A DNA stretch of 41,211 nucleotides, taken from CAYXLI01 sp964464925. Its GTDB lineage: Bacteria > Acidobacteriota > Terriglobia > Bryobacterales > Bryobacteraceae. Position numbers and translations under genes: made by a program. The stretch covers positions 1 to 41,211 of the forward strand of contig CAYXLI010000042.1 of NCBI GenBank assembly GCA_964464925.1, in the 5' to 3' direction. Under the pieces are notes generated by a model. It searched no databases, was not told the origin of the DNA, and saw only the letters and a program-made list of their open reading frames with translations. Below are positions 1 through 9,529 of this stretch, piece after piece. Every line of letters begins with the position of its first letter. Position 1 is the first letter of the stretch.

Positions 1-75
1 CGGGACACTTGATAGCCTGTTCTCATCCAGCCTGCATCCTCTCACGTTTCTGATTATCAACCAGTTCTGAATATT

Positions 76-441
76 TTGACCCAACGGTTTGTTTTGGTCA
101 CGACGCTGATCCTGCCGCTGGCGGTCGTGCCACACGCCGGGTCGTACTTCGGTACGCTGGCGCTCTTATTCGCGGCGATGTTCGCAATCGCGGGGACCTC
201 GATCAGCGCCCTCGCCTACGCAGCGCGCGAGTACGCGGCCAGCCATTCGGGGTTGATCGCGGGTCTCGGCAGCGCGGGGTTTTCGATTGTGGTGGCGCTG
301 GAGATGCCTTTGGTGGGACGATTGTTCGACCTGCGCAGCTACCACGCCGCGTTCGCCTTCGCGACCGTGCTGCCGGTCCTGGGATACGCTGTCTGGCGCC
401 TGTTGGACGCATGGGCGCCCAAGGAGGTTCAACGTGGCTAA
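76..441 (+). pseudogene. MFS transporter, C-terminal remnant
   Basis: About 121 residues resembling the last four membrane helices of a major facilitator transporter: hydrophobic blocks near residues 5-20, 25-47, 60-80 and 90-107, with short charged loops such as GRLFDLRS. A whole MFS protein has 12 helices and about 400 residues, so roughly the first two thirds are missing. The frame is open only from about base 16, after an in-frame TAG, and the residues before the TTG at 76 do not look like transporter sequence. The break is therefore inside the window, not a window-edge artefact. The 3' end overlaps the GTG start of the next MFS gene by 8 bp, so it was once the upstream partner in an operon. 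The substrate cannot be told. Confidence 0.6.
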
Positions 442-1735
442 GCCAGCGGTTGCGGAGGACTTCGAATCGCGAACGATGGGCAAAGTCCGCCTGCGAATTC
501 TTCCGCTTGTCTTCGTCCTCTACGTGGTAGCGTTCATCGATCGCATCAATATCGGCTTCGCCGCGCTCACGATGAACCGGGAACTCGCCATCACCAGCCA
601 GCAATACGGGTTGATCGCGGGAATCTTCTTCATCGGATATGTGATCTTTGAGGTCCCCAGCAACCTGGCGTTGCACCGTTACGGAGCGCGCATCTGGATC
701 GCCCGGATCCTGGTGACTTGGGGCATCGTTGCCACGCTGACCGGCCTGGTTCAGAACGTAACCCAGTTATACGTCGCGCGTTTTCTGCTGGGCGTAGCGG
801 AGGCCGGTTTCTTCCCTGGCATCGTTCTTTACTTCACATACTGGTTCCGCGAGCGCGAACAAGCCCGGGCGATCGCATTCTTGTTCGCTGGTGCGCCGGT
901 GGCGAACATTCTCGGCGCTCCCATCTCCGGCGTGCTTCTCGATCACGCGCACTGGCTGGGCGTCAGCAGTTGGCGATGGCTGTTGATCGCGGAAGGGCTT
1001 CCCGCGATCGTCTGCGGTGTCTTCACGTGGTTCTTTCTGCCCGCGCGTCCGGCCGAAGCAGGGTTCTTGACCTCGGACGAGAAGCAGTGGATCACCTCCG
1101 AGGTGGCGCGCGAAGCACAGCGGAAAGCGGCGAGCAGCCCGGCCTCGGCGGCGGGCGCGTTCACGAACCAGCGGGTATGGCACCTGGCGCTGACCGGCTT
1201 GGCCTGGGACATTGGGTTGTACTGGATGAGTTTCTGGATGCCGCAGAAACTGAAATCGCTGTCGAGCCTGTACTCGAACACCACGATCGGGCTGCTGGTG
1301 ATGATTCCACAACTGGCGGGGCTCGCCGCAATGGTCGCCGTCTCCCGTAGCTCCGACCGAAGGCGCGAACGGCGTTATCACGCGGCCATCCCGGTGATCG
1401 TGGCGGGACTCGCGCTATGGACACTGCCTGTAGTGGCCGGCTCGCCCGCCCTAACCATTGCCGCGCTGATTGTCATGGCTGCCGGCATCTATAGTTTCTT
1501 GGCCCCGTTCTGTGCCCAGTGGAGCGGGTTTCTCACCGGTCCGTCGGCGGCGGCAGGCATCGCGTTGATCAACTCGCTGGGCAACATCGGCGCGTTTGTG
1601 GGGCCGTACGCCATCGGAGCCATCGACCAGAAAATCGGGGGCCTCAGCGGCGGCATCATGTTCACGGGAATCGCCCTTCTGACCTGCGGCGCGCTCGCGC
1701 TGCTGTTGCGCAAGCCCGAGGAGCGGCGGACATGA
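434..1735 (+). CDS. MFS transporter, anion:cation symporter (ACS) type
   Basis: A 433-residue, 12-helix inner-membrane transporter. The start is the GTG at 434, preceded by a perfect AAGGAGG at 421-427 with 6 nt spacing; a longer open frame upstream is antisense/alternate-frame sequence of the preceding gene. The first helix is followed by DRINIGFAALTMN, the typical signature of the ACS family (tartrate, phthalate, hydroxyphenylacetate and galactarate permeases), which import organic anions with protons or sodium. The EAGFFPG motif in helix 4 and a long central loop with a charged QWITSE stretch also fit this family. It overlaps the next gene by ATGA at 1732-1735, so both are translationally coupled. 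With the amidase downstream, uptake of a small carboxylate or amide is plausible, but the substrate is inference. Confidence 0.88.
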   Translation: MAKPAVAEDFESRTMGKVRLRILPLVFVLYVVAFIDRINIGFAALTMNRELAITSQQYGLIAGIFFIGYVIFEVPSNLALHRYGARIWIARILVTWGIVATLTGLVQNVTQLYVARFLLGVAEAGFFPGIVLYFTYWFREREQARAIAFLFAGAPVANILGAPISGVLLDHAHWLGVSSWRWLLIAEGLPAIVCGVFTWFFLPARPAEAGFLTSDEKQWITSEVAREAQRKAASSPASAAGAFTNQRVWHLALTGLAWDIGLYWMSFWMPQKLKSLSSLYSNTTIGLLVMIPQLAGLAAMVAVSRSSDRRRERRYHAAIPVIVAGLALWTLPVVAGSPALTIAALIVMAAGIYSFLAPFCAQWSGFLTGPSAAAGIALINSLGNIGAFVGPYAIGAIDQKIGGLSGGIMFTGIALLTCGALALLLRKPEERRT

Positions 1736-2676
1736 AGACTCTGGCGGTAACTTTAGCTGTCCTGGCGTTCAGCAACTGCCTGATGGCCCAGATGGGCCAG
1801 AGCTTCTGGTATCGCGGACAGGTGGTGCTGGAAGATGGAAGTCCGCCGCCCAAAGGCCTCACGATGACTATCTGCGAAGCGTTGACCACGGCGCCAGGGG
1901 GCGTGTTCGACTTCCGCCCTTCCGGCGAATTCGGCACCTCCGGCCGGCCGTGCGACCTGACCATCTGGCTGCGGGGGTTCTACACCTATCGTGGCTATCT
2001 CTCTTGGGAGGCGCACTATATGCGCGTGGTACTGCGTCGTCTCGGGTCCGAGGGATCGCCTCCCGCTAAGATCAATATGCGGATGCTTGGGTGCGCGGCT
2101 CGGTCCGCGCAGGCGTTCGGCAATGGCGAGCAGGCGCTTGGTTTAAGAGACTGGACCGCTGCTGGAAAATGGTTGCGACAAGCAGTCGAGCAGTGCCCCG
2201 ATCACTCGATCGCCTGGGACGAACTGGGCTTCGCTCTCGAGATGCAGGGCCGAACCGATGACGCGATGGACGCCTATCAGCGGGCGTCCAAAGTCGAACC
2301 GGACTTCGTGCGCCCGCTCGTGCATTTGGCCGGGCTCGCCCTGGCGGCCTCACAGAACGAGGCGGCGCTGGAGTATTCTGAACGTGCAGTACGATTGAAG
2401 CCAGTCGGTATGCCACGCGCCTGGTACTACCACTGCGTGGCGAACTGGCAGGCCGGTCGTTTCGCTATGGCCGAAGCCAGCGCGCTGCGGGCTATTGAGG
2501 AGGATAGCGAACGTCGGTTTCCTCGCGCGGAGTTTGCACTCGGCTCATTGTTGGCGCGCGACAGCGACCGGGACAGCGCCGTGGCGCATCTGCGGAAGTT
2601 CCTTGAATTATCGCCGAAGGACCCGGAGGCCCGCCGCGCCCGGGCGATGATAGCCGAATTAGAGGACCGGCGCTGA
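1732..2676 (+). CDS. secreted tetratricopeptide-repeat protein
   Basis: A 314-residue protein beginning with a Sec signal peptide (MKTLAVTLAVLAFSNCLMAQ, cleavage probably after A-Q). Residues ~25-115 form an unrecognised domain with several cysteines (TICEAL, PCDLTI, LGCAA). Residues ~120-310 are four to five TPR-like helical pairs, for instance AWDELGFALEMQGRTDDAMDAY and RPLVHLAGLALAASQNEAALEY. TPR arrays are protein-binding scaffolds; no catalytic motif is visible. The start overlaps the transporter stop (ATGA), and only 1 bp separates its stop from the amidase start, so the three genes form one operon. It probably acts in the periplasm, perhaps organising or sensing with its neighbours, but its partner is unknown. 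Confidence 0.8.
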   Translation: MKTLAVTLAVLAFSNCLMAQMGQSFWYRGQVVLEDGSPPPKGLTMTICEALTTAPGGVFDFRPSGEFGTSGRPCDLTIWLRGFYTYRGYLSWEAHYMRVVLRRLGSEGSPPAKINMRMLGCAARSAQAFGNGEQALGLRDWTAAGKWLRQAVEQCPDHSIAWDELGFALEMQGRTDDAMDAYQRASKVEPDFVRPLVHLAGLALAASQNEAALEYSERAVRLKPVGMPRAWYYHCVANWQAGRFAMAEASALRAIEEDSERRFPRAEFALGSLLARDSDRDSAVAHLRKFLELSPKDPEARRARAMIAELEDRR

Positions 2677-2677
2677 T

Positions 2678-4150
2678 ATGGGTCTGACTCGCCGTTCCTT
2701 CATGCTAGGTACCTGCGCCGCGCCGCTTTTCGGCGCTGAGGAACTCGCTTTTCTCACGCTGGCTGAAGCGTCCCATCGCGTGCGTAAAAGAAAGATCTCG
2801 CCGCTCGCGTTGACCCAGACCTGTCTTCGGCGCATAGAAAGACTCAACCCGCTGCTGAACGCCTACATTACGGTGACCGGCGAAAGCGCGCTCGCCCAGG
2901 CGCGCGAACTGGAAGCGGAGATCCATCGCGGGCACTGGCGCGGACCGCTGCACGGCATCCCGCTTTCGTTGAAAGACAACATCGACACCGCGGGCGTCCG
3001 CACCACGGCGGCGAGCGAGTTGTTCAAAGATCGCATTCCGTCCCAAGATGCAGCAGTGGTCCGGACATTGAAGAACGCTGGCGCGATTATCCTGGGCAAA
3101 ACCAATCTTCACGAATTCGGTTACGGCGGTACGTCGGCGATCAGCTACTTCGGGCCGGTTCACAATCCCTGGGCCCTCGATCGCATTCCGGGCGGATCGT
3201 CGGGAGGTTCCGCCGTCGCGGTCGCCGCCCGCCTTTGCTTCGGCGCCTTGGGGACTGATACCGCCGCCTCTGTGCGAGGCCCTGCTGCGTATTGCGGAAT
3301 CGTGGGATTCAAGCCAACCTATGGCCGCGTGAGTAATCGTGGCGTGGTGCCGCTCTCCTGGACTCTCGACCACGTAGGCCCTTTGTGCAGGACTGCTGAG
3401 GACACAGCCCTGATGCTCGCCGCGATCGCCGGTTACGACGATCTGGAGCCGGCATCCGTGGATACGCCGGTTCCCGACTATAGCCGCGCTTTCCGTATGC
3501 AGGTCTCAAAGCTGCGCCTGGGTATTCCGCGCCACCCCTTCTTCGATAAACTCGACTCTGAAATCGGGAAAGCGGTGGACGCCGCCATCGCCGTGCTCCG
3601 AACGCTGACGACATCCACGCACGACGCCGAGCTCCCCGCAACGGCCATTCCCCTTAATGAAATCTTCTGTGACGTGCGGTCAATCGAAGCCTATACGTAC
3701 CACGCCCAATGGTTGAACGAGTCACCGGAAAGGTACCAGTCCAGTACTCGCCAACGGCTGCTCCAGAATTCGGCGGACATCAAAGCGTCGGCCTATGCCC
3801 AATCCCGGCGCCAACTAGGACTCCTTCGCCGAGAAATCAAGCAGGCCTTCACCTCAGTCGATCTTTTCATCACACCGACGATTCCGCTTCTTCCGGCGAA
3901 CATCTCCGACAACGTCGACGCGGTTGGGGACATCAAGTATCCCCCGGGGATTCGCAACACCGCGCCGTTCAATGTGTTTGGGGTGCCGGCAATCTCCATT
4001 CCATGCGGTTTCACGGCGTCCGGCCTGCCGGTCGGCCTGCAAATCACCGGTGCGCCCTTCGCCGAATCAACGGTGCTGGCGCTGGCGCATGCTTACCAGC
4101 AGTCAACGGAATGGCATCGGCTGCGGCCTCCGGAGGTAGTGGGTGTATAA
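2678..4150 (+). CDS. amidase-signature family hydrolase, Tat-exported
   Basis: A 490-residue amidase-signature enzyme (GatA/FAAH/malonamidase fold) that hydrolyses a carboxylic amide to acid and ammonia or amine. The Ser-cisSer-Lys triad is visible: Lys99 in PLSLKDNID, cis-Ser174 in PGGSSGGSAV, and nucleophile Ser198 in GTDTAASVRGPA. The 75 and 24 residue spacings are those usual for the family. The nucleophile loop reads TAASVR rather than the common TGGSIR, a small departure that keeps the Ser. The N-terminus has a twin-arginine motif (TRRSFM) and a short hydrophobic stretch, so it is probably exported folded. It is not GatA, since no gatB/gatC lies nearby. It follows the TPR gene by 1 bp and closes the operon with the organic-anion transporter. 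Confidence 0.88.
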   Translation: MGLTRRSFMLGTCAAPLFGAEELAFLTLAEASHRVRKRKISPLALTQTCLRRIERLNPLLNAYITVTGESALAQARELEAEIHRGHWRGPLHGIPLSLKDNIDTAGVRTTAASELFKDRIPSQDAAVVRTLKNAGAIILGKTNLHEFGYGGTSAISYFGPVHNPWALDRIPGGSSGGSAVAVAARLCFGALGTDTAASVRGPAAYCGIVGFKPTYGRVSNRGVVPLSWTLDHVGPLCRTAEDTALMLAAIAGYDDLEPASVDTPVPDYSRAFRMQVSKLRLGIPRHPFFDKLDSEIGKAVDAAIAVLRTLTTSTHDAELPATAIPLNEIFCDVRSIEAYTYHAQWLNESPERYQSSTRQRLLQNSADIKASAYAQSRRQLGLLRREIKQAFTSVDLFITPTIPLLPANISDNVDAVGDIKYPPGIRNTAPFNVFGVPAISIPCGFTASGLPVGLQITGAPFAESTVLALAHAYQQSTEWHRLRPPEVVGV

Positions 4151-4292
4151 TCGGCTGCAAGCAGGAGCTGGCAACTGTGAAGTCCGAGTGGCAAACGCTG
4201 CTGCCAAGTGTATCCGTCCGAGCCGAACGCAGGGCTGTTCAGACGTGCTTAGCGTGTTTCGGTTGTCACCGCTGAGATAGAGTCTAACGGCG

Positions 4293-6908
4293 ATGGCACT
4301 CGCGCCCTCAACCCGTCTCGGCCCGTACGAAATCATCGCGCCTCTTGGCGCGGGCGGCATGGGCGAAGTCTACCGAGCCCGCGACCCGCGCATGGGCCGC
4401 GAGGTCGCCATCAAGGTGTCCGCCGAGCGCTTCAGCGACCGCTTCGACCTCGAGGTCCGCGCGGTCGCGGCGCTGAACCATTCCAACATATGCCAGATAT
4501 ATGATGTCGGGCCGAATTATCTGGTGATGGAACTGGTCGAAGGCACGACCCTGGCTGAACGAATCCAGCAGGGCGCCATCCCGCTCGAAGAAGCTCTCGG
4601 CATCGCGCACCAGATCGGAGATGCGCTCGAAGCCGCTCACGACAAGGGTATTATCCATCGCGATCTCAAACCGGCGAACATCAAACTCAAACCGGACGGC
4701 GGAGTGAAGGTATTGGATTTTGGCCTCGCCAAGGTGGCTGAGCAGGCCGCTGCCGCGGGCAGCGCGGAGGAATCGCCGACGGTCGCTATGGGCGGCACCA
4801 TCACCGGGCAGATCATGGGCACAGCGGCCTACATGGCCCCGGAACAGGCGCGCGGCAAAACCGTCGACAAGCGCGTCGACATCTGGGCCTTCGGTGTGGT
4901 GCTGTACGAAATGCTCACCGGGCGTCGCATGTTCGATGGCGAGACCATCTCGGATGTGCTGGCCGGCGTGCTCACTAGGGAGCCGGATCTCACACGCGTC
5001 CCTATCAAGGCTCGTCGGCTCTTACTGTGCTGTCTCCAGAAGGAACCGAAACGCCGGCTGCGCGATATCGCCGACGCTTGGGATCTTCTGGACGAAGCAC
5101 AACCGCTCTCTCGCGGTCGCGGCTCAGCAAGATTGTCGTGGGCTACTGCGGGCGCGGCCACGATAGTCGCGATCATCGCACTCTGGGCGCCTTGGCGTAA
5201 ACCAGCCGATCGCCCGCTGATGCGGCTGGATGTCGATCTCGGCCCCGACGTTTCACTCGGTTCGTTCGCCGGAGCGAACGCGATCCTATCACCCGACGGC
5301 ACTCGCCTCGTCTACGTGTCCGGTAGTAGGCTCTTCGCGCGCAGGCTCGATCAACTCCAGGCCACCGAGCTTCCTGGAACGGAAGGCGCTGACGCGCCAT
5401 TCTTCTCGCCGGACGGGCAATGGGTCGCATATTTTACGCAGGGAATGCTGAAAAAGGTTCCTGTAGAGGGCGGCGCAACGGTTGTTTTGTGCAACGCCCC
5501 GAACGGAATGGGCGGAAGTTGGGGTGAAGACGGAACGATCACCGCGGCCCTGAATGTCATCGGCGGCTTGTCCCGGGTTCCCGCGAACGGCGGCGCGCCT
5601 TCCCCATTGACGGAACTTGACAGCGCGCGCGGAGAGTTTACTCACCGCTGGCCCCAGGTTCTGCCGGGTGGCAACGCGGTGCTGTTCACATCACACACCC
5701 GTCAGGTTGGCGGATTTGACGACGCCAGCATCGTGGTCATGTCTCTGCGAAGCCGCCGCACGAAAACCCTCCTGCGGGGCGGCACGTACGCCCGATATCT
5801 CCGTAGTGGCCATCTCGTCCACCTGAACCGGGCGACGCTGTTTGCCGCGCCGTTTGACCTGGACGCGCTAGAGCTACGTGGTACACCGGCGGCGATTGTG
5901 AACCAGGTTGCCTACAGCGACGTCAGCGGCGGCGCACGCTTCGAGGTCTCGCAAAGCGGCGCGCTTGTGTACGAAATCGGCGGGGCGCAACGGCGAGCCG
6001 TCAGGCTCGAATGGCTCGAGAGCGACGGCAAAACGCGAGCGTTGGCGCTCAAGCCCGGCGATTACGGCCGTCCAAGCGTCTCTCCCGATGGGCAGCGCGT
6101 GGCCGTGGATATCGCCAACGGCTCGGGTGAGGACGTCTGGGTCTATGACTGGCGGCGGGATGCAATGACGCGCTTGACTTCTGACGGCAAACTGAACCAG
6201 TTTCCCATCTGGAGTCCCGATAGCCGCTACATCGTATTCGAGGATGCGGGCGGATTGTCCTGGACGCGGGCGGATGGGGCGGGAAAGCCGCAGCCGCTTC
6301 TCCGGACGAAGGGCGGGCCGATGCCGTGGTCCTTTGCCCCCGATGGAAAGCGGCTGGCGTACTTCGAGCTTGGTGCGGCAACGGCGTTTCACCTCTGGAC
6401 TGTTCCGATTGAGAAGGACGATCGGGGCCTGCGAGCCGGACAGCCCGAGGTCTTTCTGCAGACCTCAGCCGACGAACGGCATCCTTCGTTCTCTCCCGAC
6501 GGCCGCTGGTTGGCCTATTCTTCAACCGAGTCCGGCGGGTTTCAGGTATATGTCCGAGCCTTTCCGGACAAGGGTGGGAAATGGCAGATCTCAACGGCCG
6601 GAGGGGTGTACCCGACGTGGTCGCGCACTCAACGCGAACTATTCTTCGAGTCCCCGGACAACCAAATCATGGTGGCGGGCTACGCGGTGCAGGGCGATTC
6701 CTTCATGGCGGACAAGCCCCGGCTGTGGTCGGAGACGCGGCTCGCAAACTTAGGCCTTTTCAAGAATTATGACCTGGCGCCGGATGGCAGGCGCATCGCC
6801 GCATTGATGCCGGCCGAAGGAGCGGACGCGCACCAGCCACGCAATCACGTGGTTTTTCTGATGAACTTTTTCGATGAGGTCCGGCGCCGGGTGGGGCAAG
6901 GCAAATGA
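4293..6908 (+). CDS. Ser/Thr protein kinase with C-terminal PD40 propeller (copy 1)
   Basis: An 871-residue membrane receptor-like kinase. Residues 10-270 are a Hanks-type kinase with GAGGMGEV loop (19-26), Lys41 in VAIK, catalytic Asp124 in HRDLKPAN, Asp142 in DFG and the APEQARG motif (182-188). All catalytic residues are present. One transmembrane helix follows (about 283-300), then ~570 residues of TolB/PD40-type beta-propeller repeats, recognisable by repeated SPDG, SPDSRY and FSPDGRWLAY motifs, expected to be periplasmic. The architecture is typical of acidobacteria and suggests sensing of a ligand by the propeller. The N-terminus (MALAPSTRLG) differs from the MSISPGTHLG of copies 2-4. 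A 142-bp gap with no clear promoter precedes it, and it overlaps copy 2 by ATGA. Confidence 0.92.
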   Translation: MALAPSTRLGPYEIIAPLGAGGMGEVYRARDPRMGREVAIKVSAERFSDRFDLEVRAVAALNHSNICQIYDVGPNYLVMELVEGTTLAERIQQGAIPLEEALGIAHQIGDALEAAHDKGIIHRDLKPANIKLKPDGGVKVLDFGLAKVAEQAAAAGSAEESPTVAMGGTITGQIMGTAAYMAPEQARGKTVDKRVDIWAFGVVLYEMLTGRRMFDGETISDVLAGVLTREPDLTRVPIKARRLLLCCLQKEPKRRLRDIADAWDLLDEAQPLSRGRGSARLSWATAGAATIVAIIALWAPWRKPADRPLMRLDVDLGPDVSLGSFAGANAILSPDGTRLVYVSGSRLFARRLDQLQATELPGTEGADAPFFSPDGQWVAYFTQGMLKKVPVEGGATVVLCNAPNGMGGSWGEDGTITAALNVIGGLSRVPANGGAPSPLTELDSARGEFTHRWPQVLPGGNAVLFTSHTRQVGGFDDASIVVMSLRSRRTKTLLRGGTYARYLRSGHLVHLNRATLFAAPFDLDALELRGTPAAIVNQVAYSDVSGGARFEVSQSGALVYEIGGAQRRAVRLEWLESDGKTRALALKPGDYGRPSVSPDGQRVAVDIANGSGEDVWVYDWRRDAMTRLTSDGKLNQFPIWSPDSRYIVFEDAGGLSWTRADGAGKPQPLLRTKGGPMPWSFAPDGKRLAYFELGAATAFHLWTVPIEKDDRGLRAGQPEVFLQTSADERHPSFSPDGRWLAYSSTESGGFQVYVRAFPDKGGKWQISTAGGVYPTWSRTQRELFFESPDNQIMVAGYAVQGDSFMADKPRLWSETRLANLGLFKNYDLAPDGRRIAALMPAEGADAHQPRNHVVFLMNFFDEVRRRVGQGK

Positions 6909-7073
6909 GCATCTCTCCCGGAACACATCTCGGTCCGTACGAGATCATTACGCCTCTCGGCGCCGGGGGCATGGGCGAGGTGTACCGCGCCCGCGATCCC
7001 CGTATGGGCCGCGAGGTCGCCATCAAAGTTTCCGGCGAGCGCTTCAGCGACCGCTTCGAGCGCGAAGTCCGCG
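6861..7073 (+). repeat. junction repeat between kinase copies 1 and 2
   Basis: This stretch, from the C-terminal FFDEVRRRVGQGK codons of copy 1 through the start of copy 2, is almost identical to 12125-12337 (copy 3/copy 4 junction): only a handful of differences over about 210 bp by eye. A slightly more diverged third version lies at 9488-9700. The coding sequence away from the junctions is far more diverged, so the similarity points to duplication by unequal crossing-over or to gene conversion at the junctions. Confidence 0.75.
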
Positions 7074-9529
7074 CCGTCGCTTCCCTGAATCATCCCAACA
7101 TCTGCCACATCTACGACGTCGGCCCCAACTACCTCGTCATGGAACTCGTCGAGGGCGCCGCGCTCGCCGCCCGCATTGAGACCGGCGCCATCCGACTGGA
7201 CGAGGCCCTGCGCATTGCCCACCAGATCGGCGACGCGCTCGAAGCCGCCCACGACAAAGGCATCGTCCATCGCGATCTCAAACCCGCCAACATCATGCTC
7301 ACGCCCGATGGCGGCGTGAAGGTGCTCGATTTCGGCCTCGCCAAAATTGCCGAGCACGCCGCGCCGGCGGGCTGCGCCGAACAATCGCCGACCGTCGCGA
7401 TGGGCGCGACCATCGCCGGCCAGATCATGGGCACAGCGGCCTACATGGCCCCCGAACAGGCGCGCGGCAAGACCGTGGACAAACGAGCCGATATCTGGGC
7501 GTTCGGAGTCGTGCTATACGAAATGCTCACCGGCCACCGCATGTTTGAAGGAGAAACGGTCTCTGACGTCCTGGCAGGCGTGCTCACGAGAGAACCGGAT
7601 CTCACCCGCGTGCCTATCAAGGCTCGTCGGCTCTTGCTGCGCTGTCTCGAAAAGGATCCAAAGCGTCGTTTGCGGGATATCGGTGATGCTCGGGATCTGT
7701 TGGAGGAGGCGCCCACGGACCCGGCGGCGAAAGGCATTGAATTGTGGAAAGCCGCCGCCGCGATAGTGCTGACGATTGCAGCGACTTCGATTTGGTGGGC
7801 GTGGCGTGCCGCTCGTACTCCCGAAGCGACCTCGCAACCACTGGTCCAGTTGGACCTCGATCTCGGCTCGGGCACGTCGTTTGCCGCGACCTCGGGACCC
7901 GCGGCCATTATCTCTCCGGACGGCGCGCGACTCGTATTTATCTCGGAGGCACAAGATGGGGTTCACCGGCTCTTCACGCGCCGGCTCGACCAAGGGAAGG
8001 CATCTCCTCTCCCAAAAACAGATGGCGCCTATGGGCCGTTCTTCTCGCCAGATGGCCAGTGGATCGGCTTTTTTGGCCGTGGGAAGCTGATGAAGATCTT
8101 CCTCGATGGCGGGGAACCGATCCCGTTGTGCGACGCTGCCAATGGACGCGGCGGCACATGGGCTGAGGGTGGCAACATCATCGCTGCGCTGGACTCTCAA
8201 ACCGGCTTGTCGCAGGTGTCCGTCGCGGGTGGACGGGTCACACCACTCACGGATCTTGCCCGCGGAGAAATCTCCCACCGCTGGCCCTACGCGTTGCCCG
8301 GAGGCAAAGCGGTGGTTTTCAATAACAACTCTGCTTGGGGCAACCACACCGAATCTGGAATTGCGGTCGTTTCATTGGCTGATCACAAATGGAAGCCGGT
8401 GCTCGAGCGTGCAGGAATGTACCCGCGTTACCTGCCCAGCGGACACCTCGCGTATGTCGCGAACGGAACCCTGCTCGCGGCGCCGTTTGATCTCAACCGC
8501 CTCGAGGTTCGCGGCCCGGCAACGCCGGTGATGGAGGACCTCTCCGAGAATACACACCTGGGGTTCGCTCACCTGGACTTCTCGCGTGGTGGAACGATGG
8601 TGTTCCGCAAGGGAAGATCGGAAACGCAGTCGACGATCCAGTGGCTGGACAGTACCGGCAAGACCGAACCCCTCCTGTCTGAGCCGGCTCAGTACGAATT
8701 TCCGCGTATTTCGCCGGATGGCAGCAGGTTGGCTTTTCTCGTGAATGAAGGTTCAGGCAGAGGTGTCTGGATTTACGACTGGCAACGTGGGGGGAAGTAC
8801 CGCCTGACCAGCGCCGTCAGTTCCTTTCCCGTCTGGAGCCCTGACGGAACCTACCTGGTTTTCCAGATGACCGGAGGAATGTTTTGGGCCAGAGCGGATG
8901 GAGCAGGCCAACCCCAGCCGCTTACCGACAGCAAGGACTCTCAGTTTCCGGGTTCCTTCACATCTGACGGGACCCTCGTTTTCACCGAGCTGATTCCCGG
9001 AGTCGGGAGTCAAATTCGTACCGTCAAAGTAGAGAGTAGATCCCTTCAACTCTACGCCGGCAAGCGTCAGGCGTTCTTGAAGGTTCCGACCTACAATGCC
9101 TACCCGTCGTTCTCCCCCAATGGCCGCTGGCTCGCCTACGCCAGCACGGAGGCCGGAATCTACGAAGTGTACGTGCGGGCCTTCCCGGACAATGGCAGCC
9201 AAGTGCTAATTTCTAATGCCGGCGGGCTCACGCCCATCTGGTCGCCAAACGGACATGAGCTGTTCTACCGTACGGAAGATCAACGAATCATGGTGGTGAA
9301 TTACAAAGAACGGGGAGAATCATTTTTGGCGGATAAACCGCGCGTGTGGTCCGGAACTCCGCTTGCGAACATGGGCCAGACCCCGAATTTCGATCTCGGT
9401 GCTGACGGCAAACGCCTTGTTGTGCTCATGCCATCACAGGAGAAAGGTCCGATCGAACTTCAGAATCATTTGATGCTGGCCTTGAACTTCTTCGACGAAG
9501 TGCGGCGCCGGGTGGGGCAAGGCAAATGA
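6905..9529 (+). CDS. Ser/Thr protein kinase with C-terminal PD40 propeller (copy 2)
   Basis: An 874-residue paralogue of copy 1 with the same order: kinase domain (10-270; Lys41, Asp124, Asp142, APEQARG), one membrane helix (about 281-300, AAAAIVLTIAATSIWWAW), then a PD40 propeller. The ATG lies inside the ATGA overlap with the previous stop, so translation is coupled. The kinase half is close to copy 1, while the propeller half is much more diverged, as expected if the intracellular output is shared and the external ligand differs. The first ~200 bp are nearly identical to the start of copy 4 at 12165. All key residues are intact, so it should be an active kinase. Ligand and phosphorylation targets cannot be read from sequence. 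Confidence 0.92.
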   Translation: MSISPGTHLGPYEIITPLGAGGMGEVYRARDPRMGREVAIKVSGERFSDRFEREVRAVASLNHPNICHIYDVGPNYLVMELVEGAALAARIETGAIRLDEALRIAHQIGDALEAAHDKGIVHRDLKPANIMLTPDGGVKVLDFGLAKIAEHAAPAGCAEQSPTVAMGATIAGQIMGTAAYMAPEQARGKTVDKRADIWAFGVVLYEMLTGHRMFEGETVSDVLAGVLTREPDLTRVPIKARRLLLRCLEKDPKRRLRDIGDARDLLEEAPTDPAAKGIELWKAAAAIVLTIAATSIWWAWRAARTPEATSQPLVQLDLDLGSGTSFAATSGPAAIISPDGARLVFISEAQDGVHRLFTRRLDQGKASPLPKTDGAYGPFFSPDGQWIGFFGRGKLMKIFLDGGEPIPLCDAANGRGGTWAEGGNIIAALDSQTGLSQVSVAGGRVTPLTDLARGEISHRWPYALPGGKAVVFNNNSAWGNHTESGIAVVSLADHKWKPVLERAGMYPRYLPSGHLAYVANGTLLAAPFDLNRLEVRGPATPVMEDLSENTHLGFAHLDFSRGGTMVFRKGRSETQSTIQWLDSTGKTEPLLSEPAQYEFPRISPDGSRLAFLVNEGSGRGVWIYDWQRGGKYRLTSAVSSFPVWSPDGTYLVFQMTGGMFWARADGAGQPQPLTDSKDSQFPGSFTSDGTLVFTELIPGVGSQIRTVKVESRSLQLYAGKRQAFLKVPTYNAYPSFSPNGRWLAYASTEAGIYEVYVRAFPDNGSQVLISNAGGLTPIWSPNGHELFYRTEDQRIMVVNYKERGESFLADKPRVWSGTPLANMGQTPNFDLGADGKRLVVLMPSQEKGPIELQNHLMLALNFFDEVRRRVGQGK

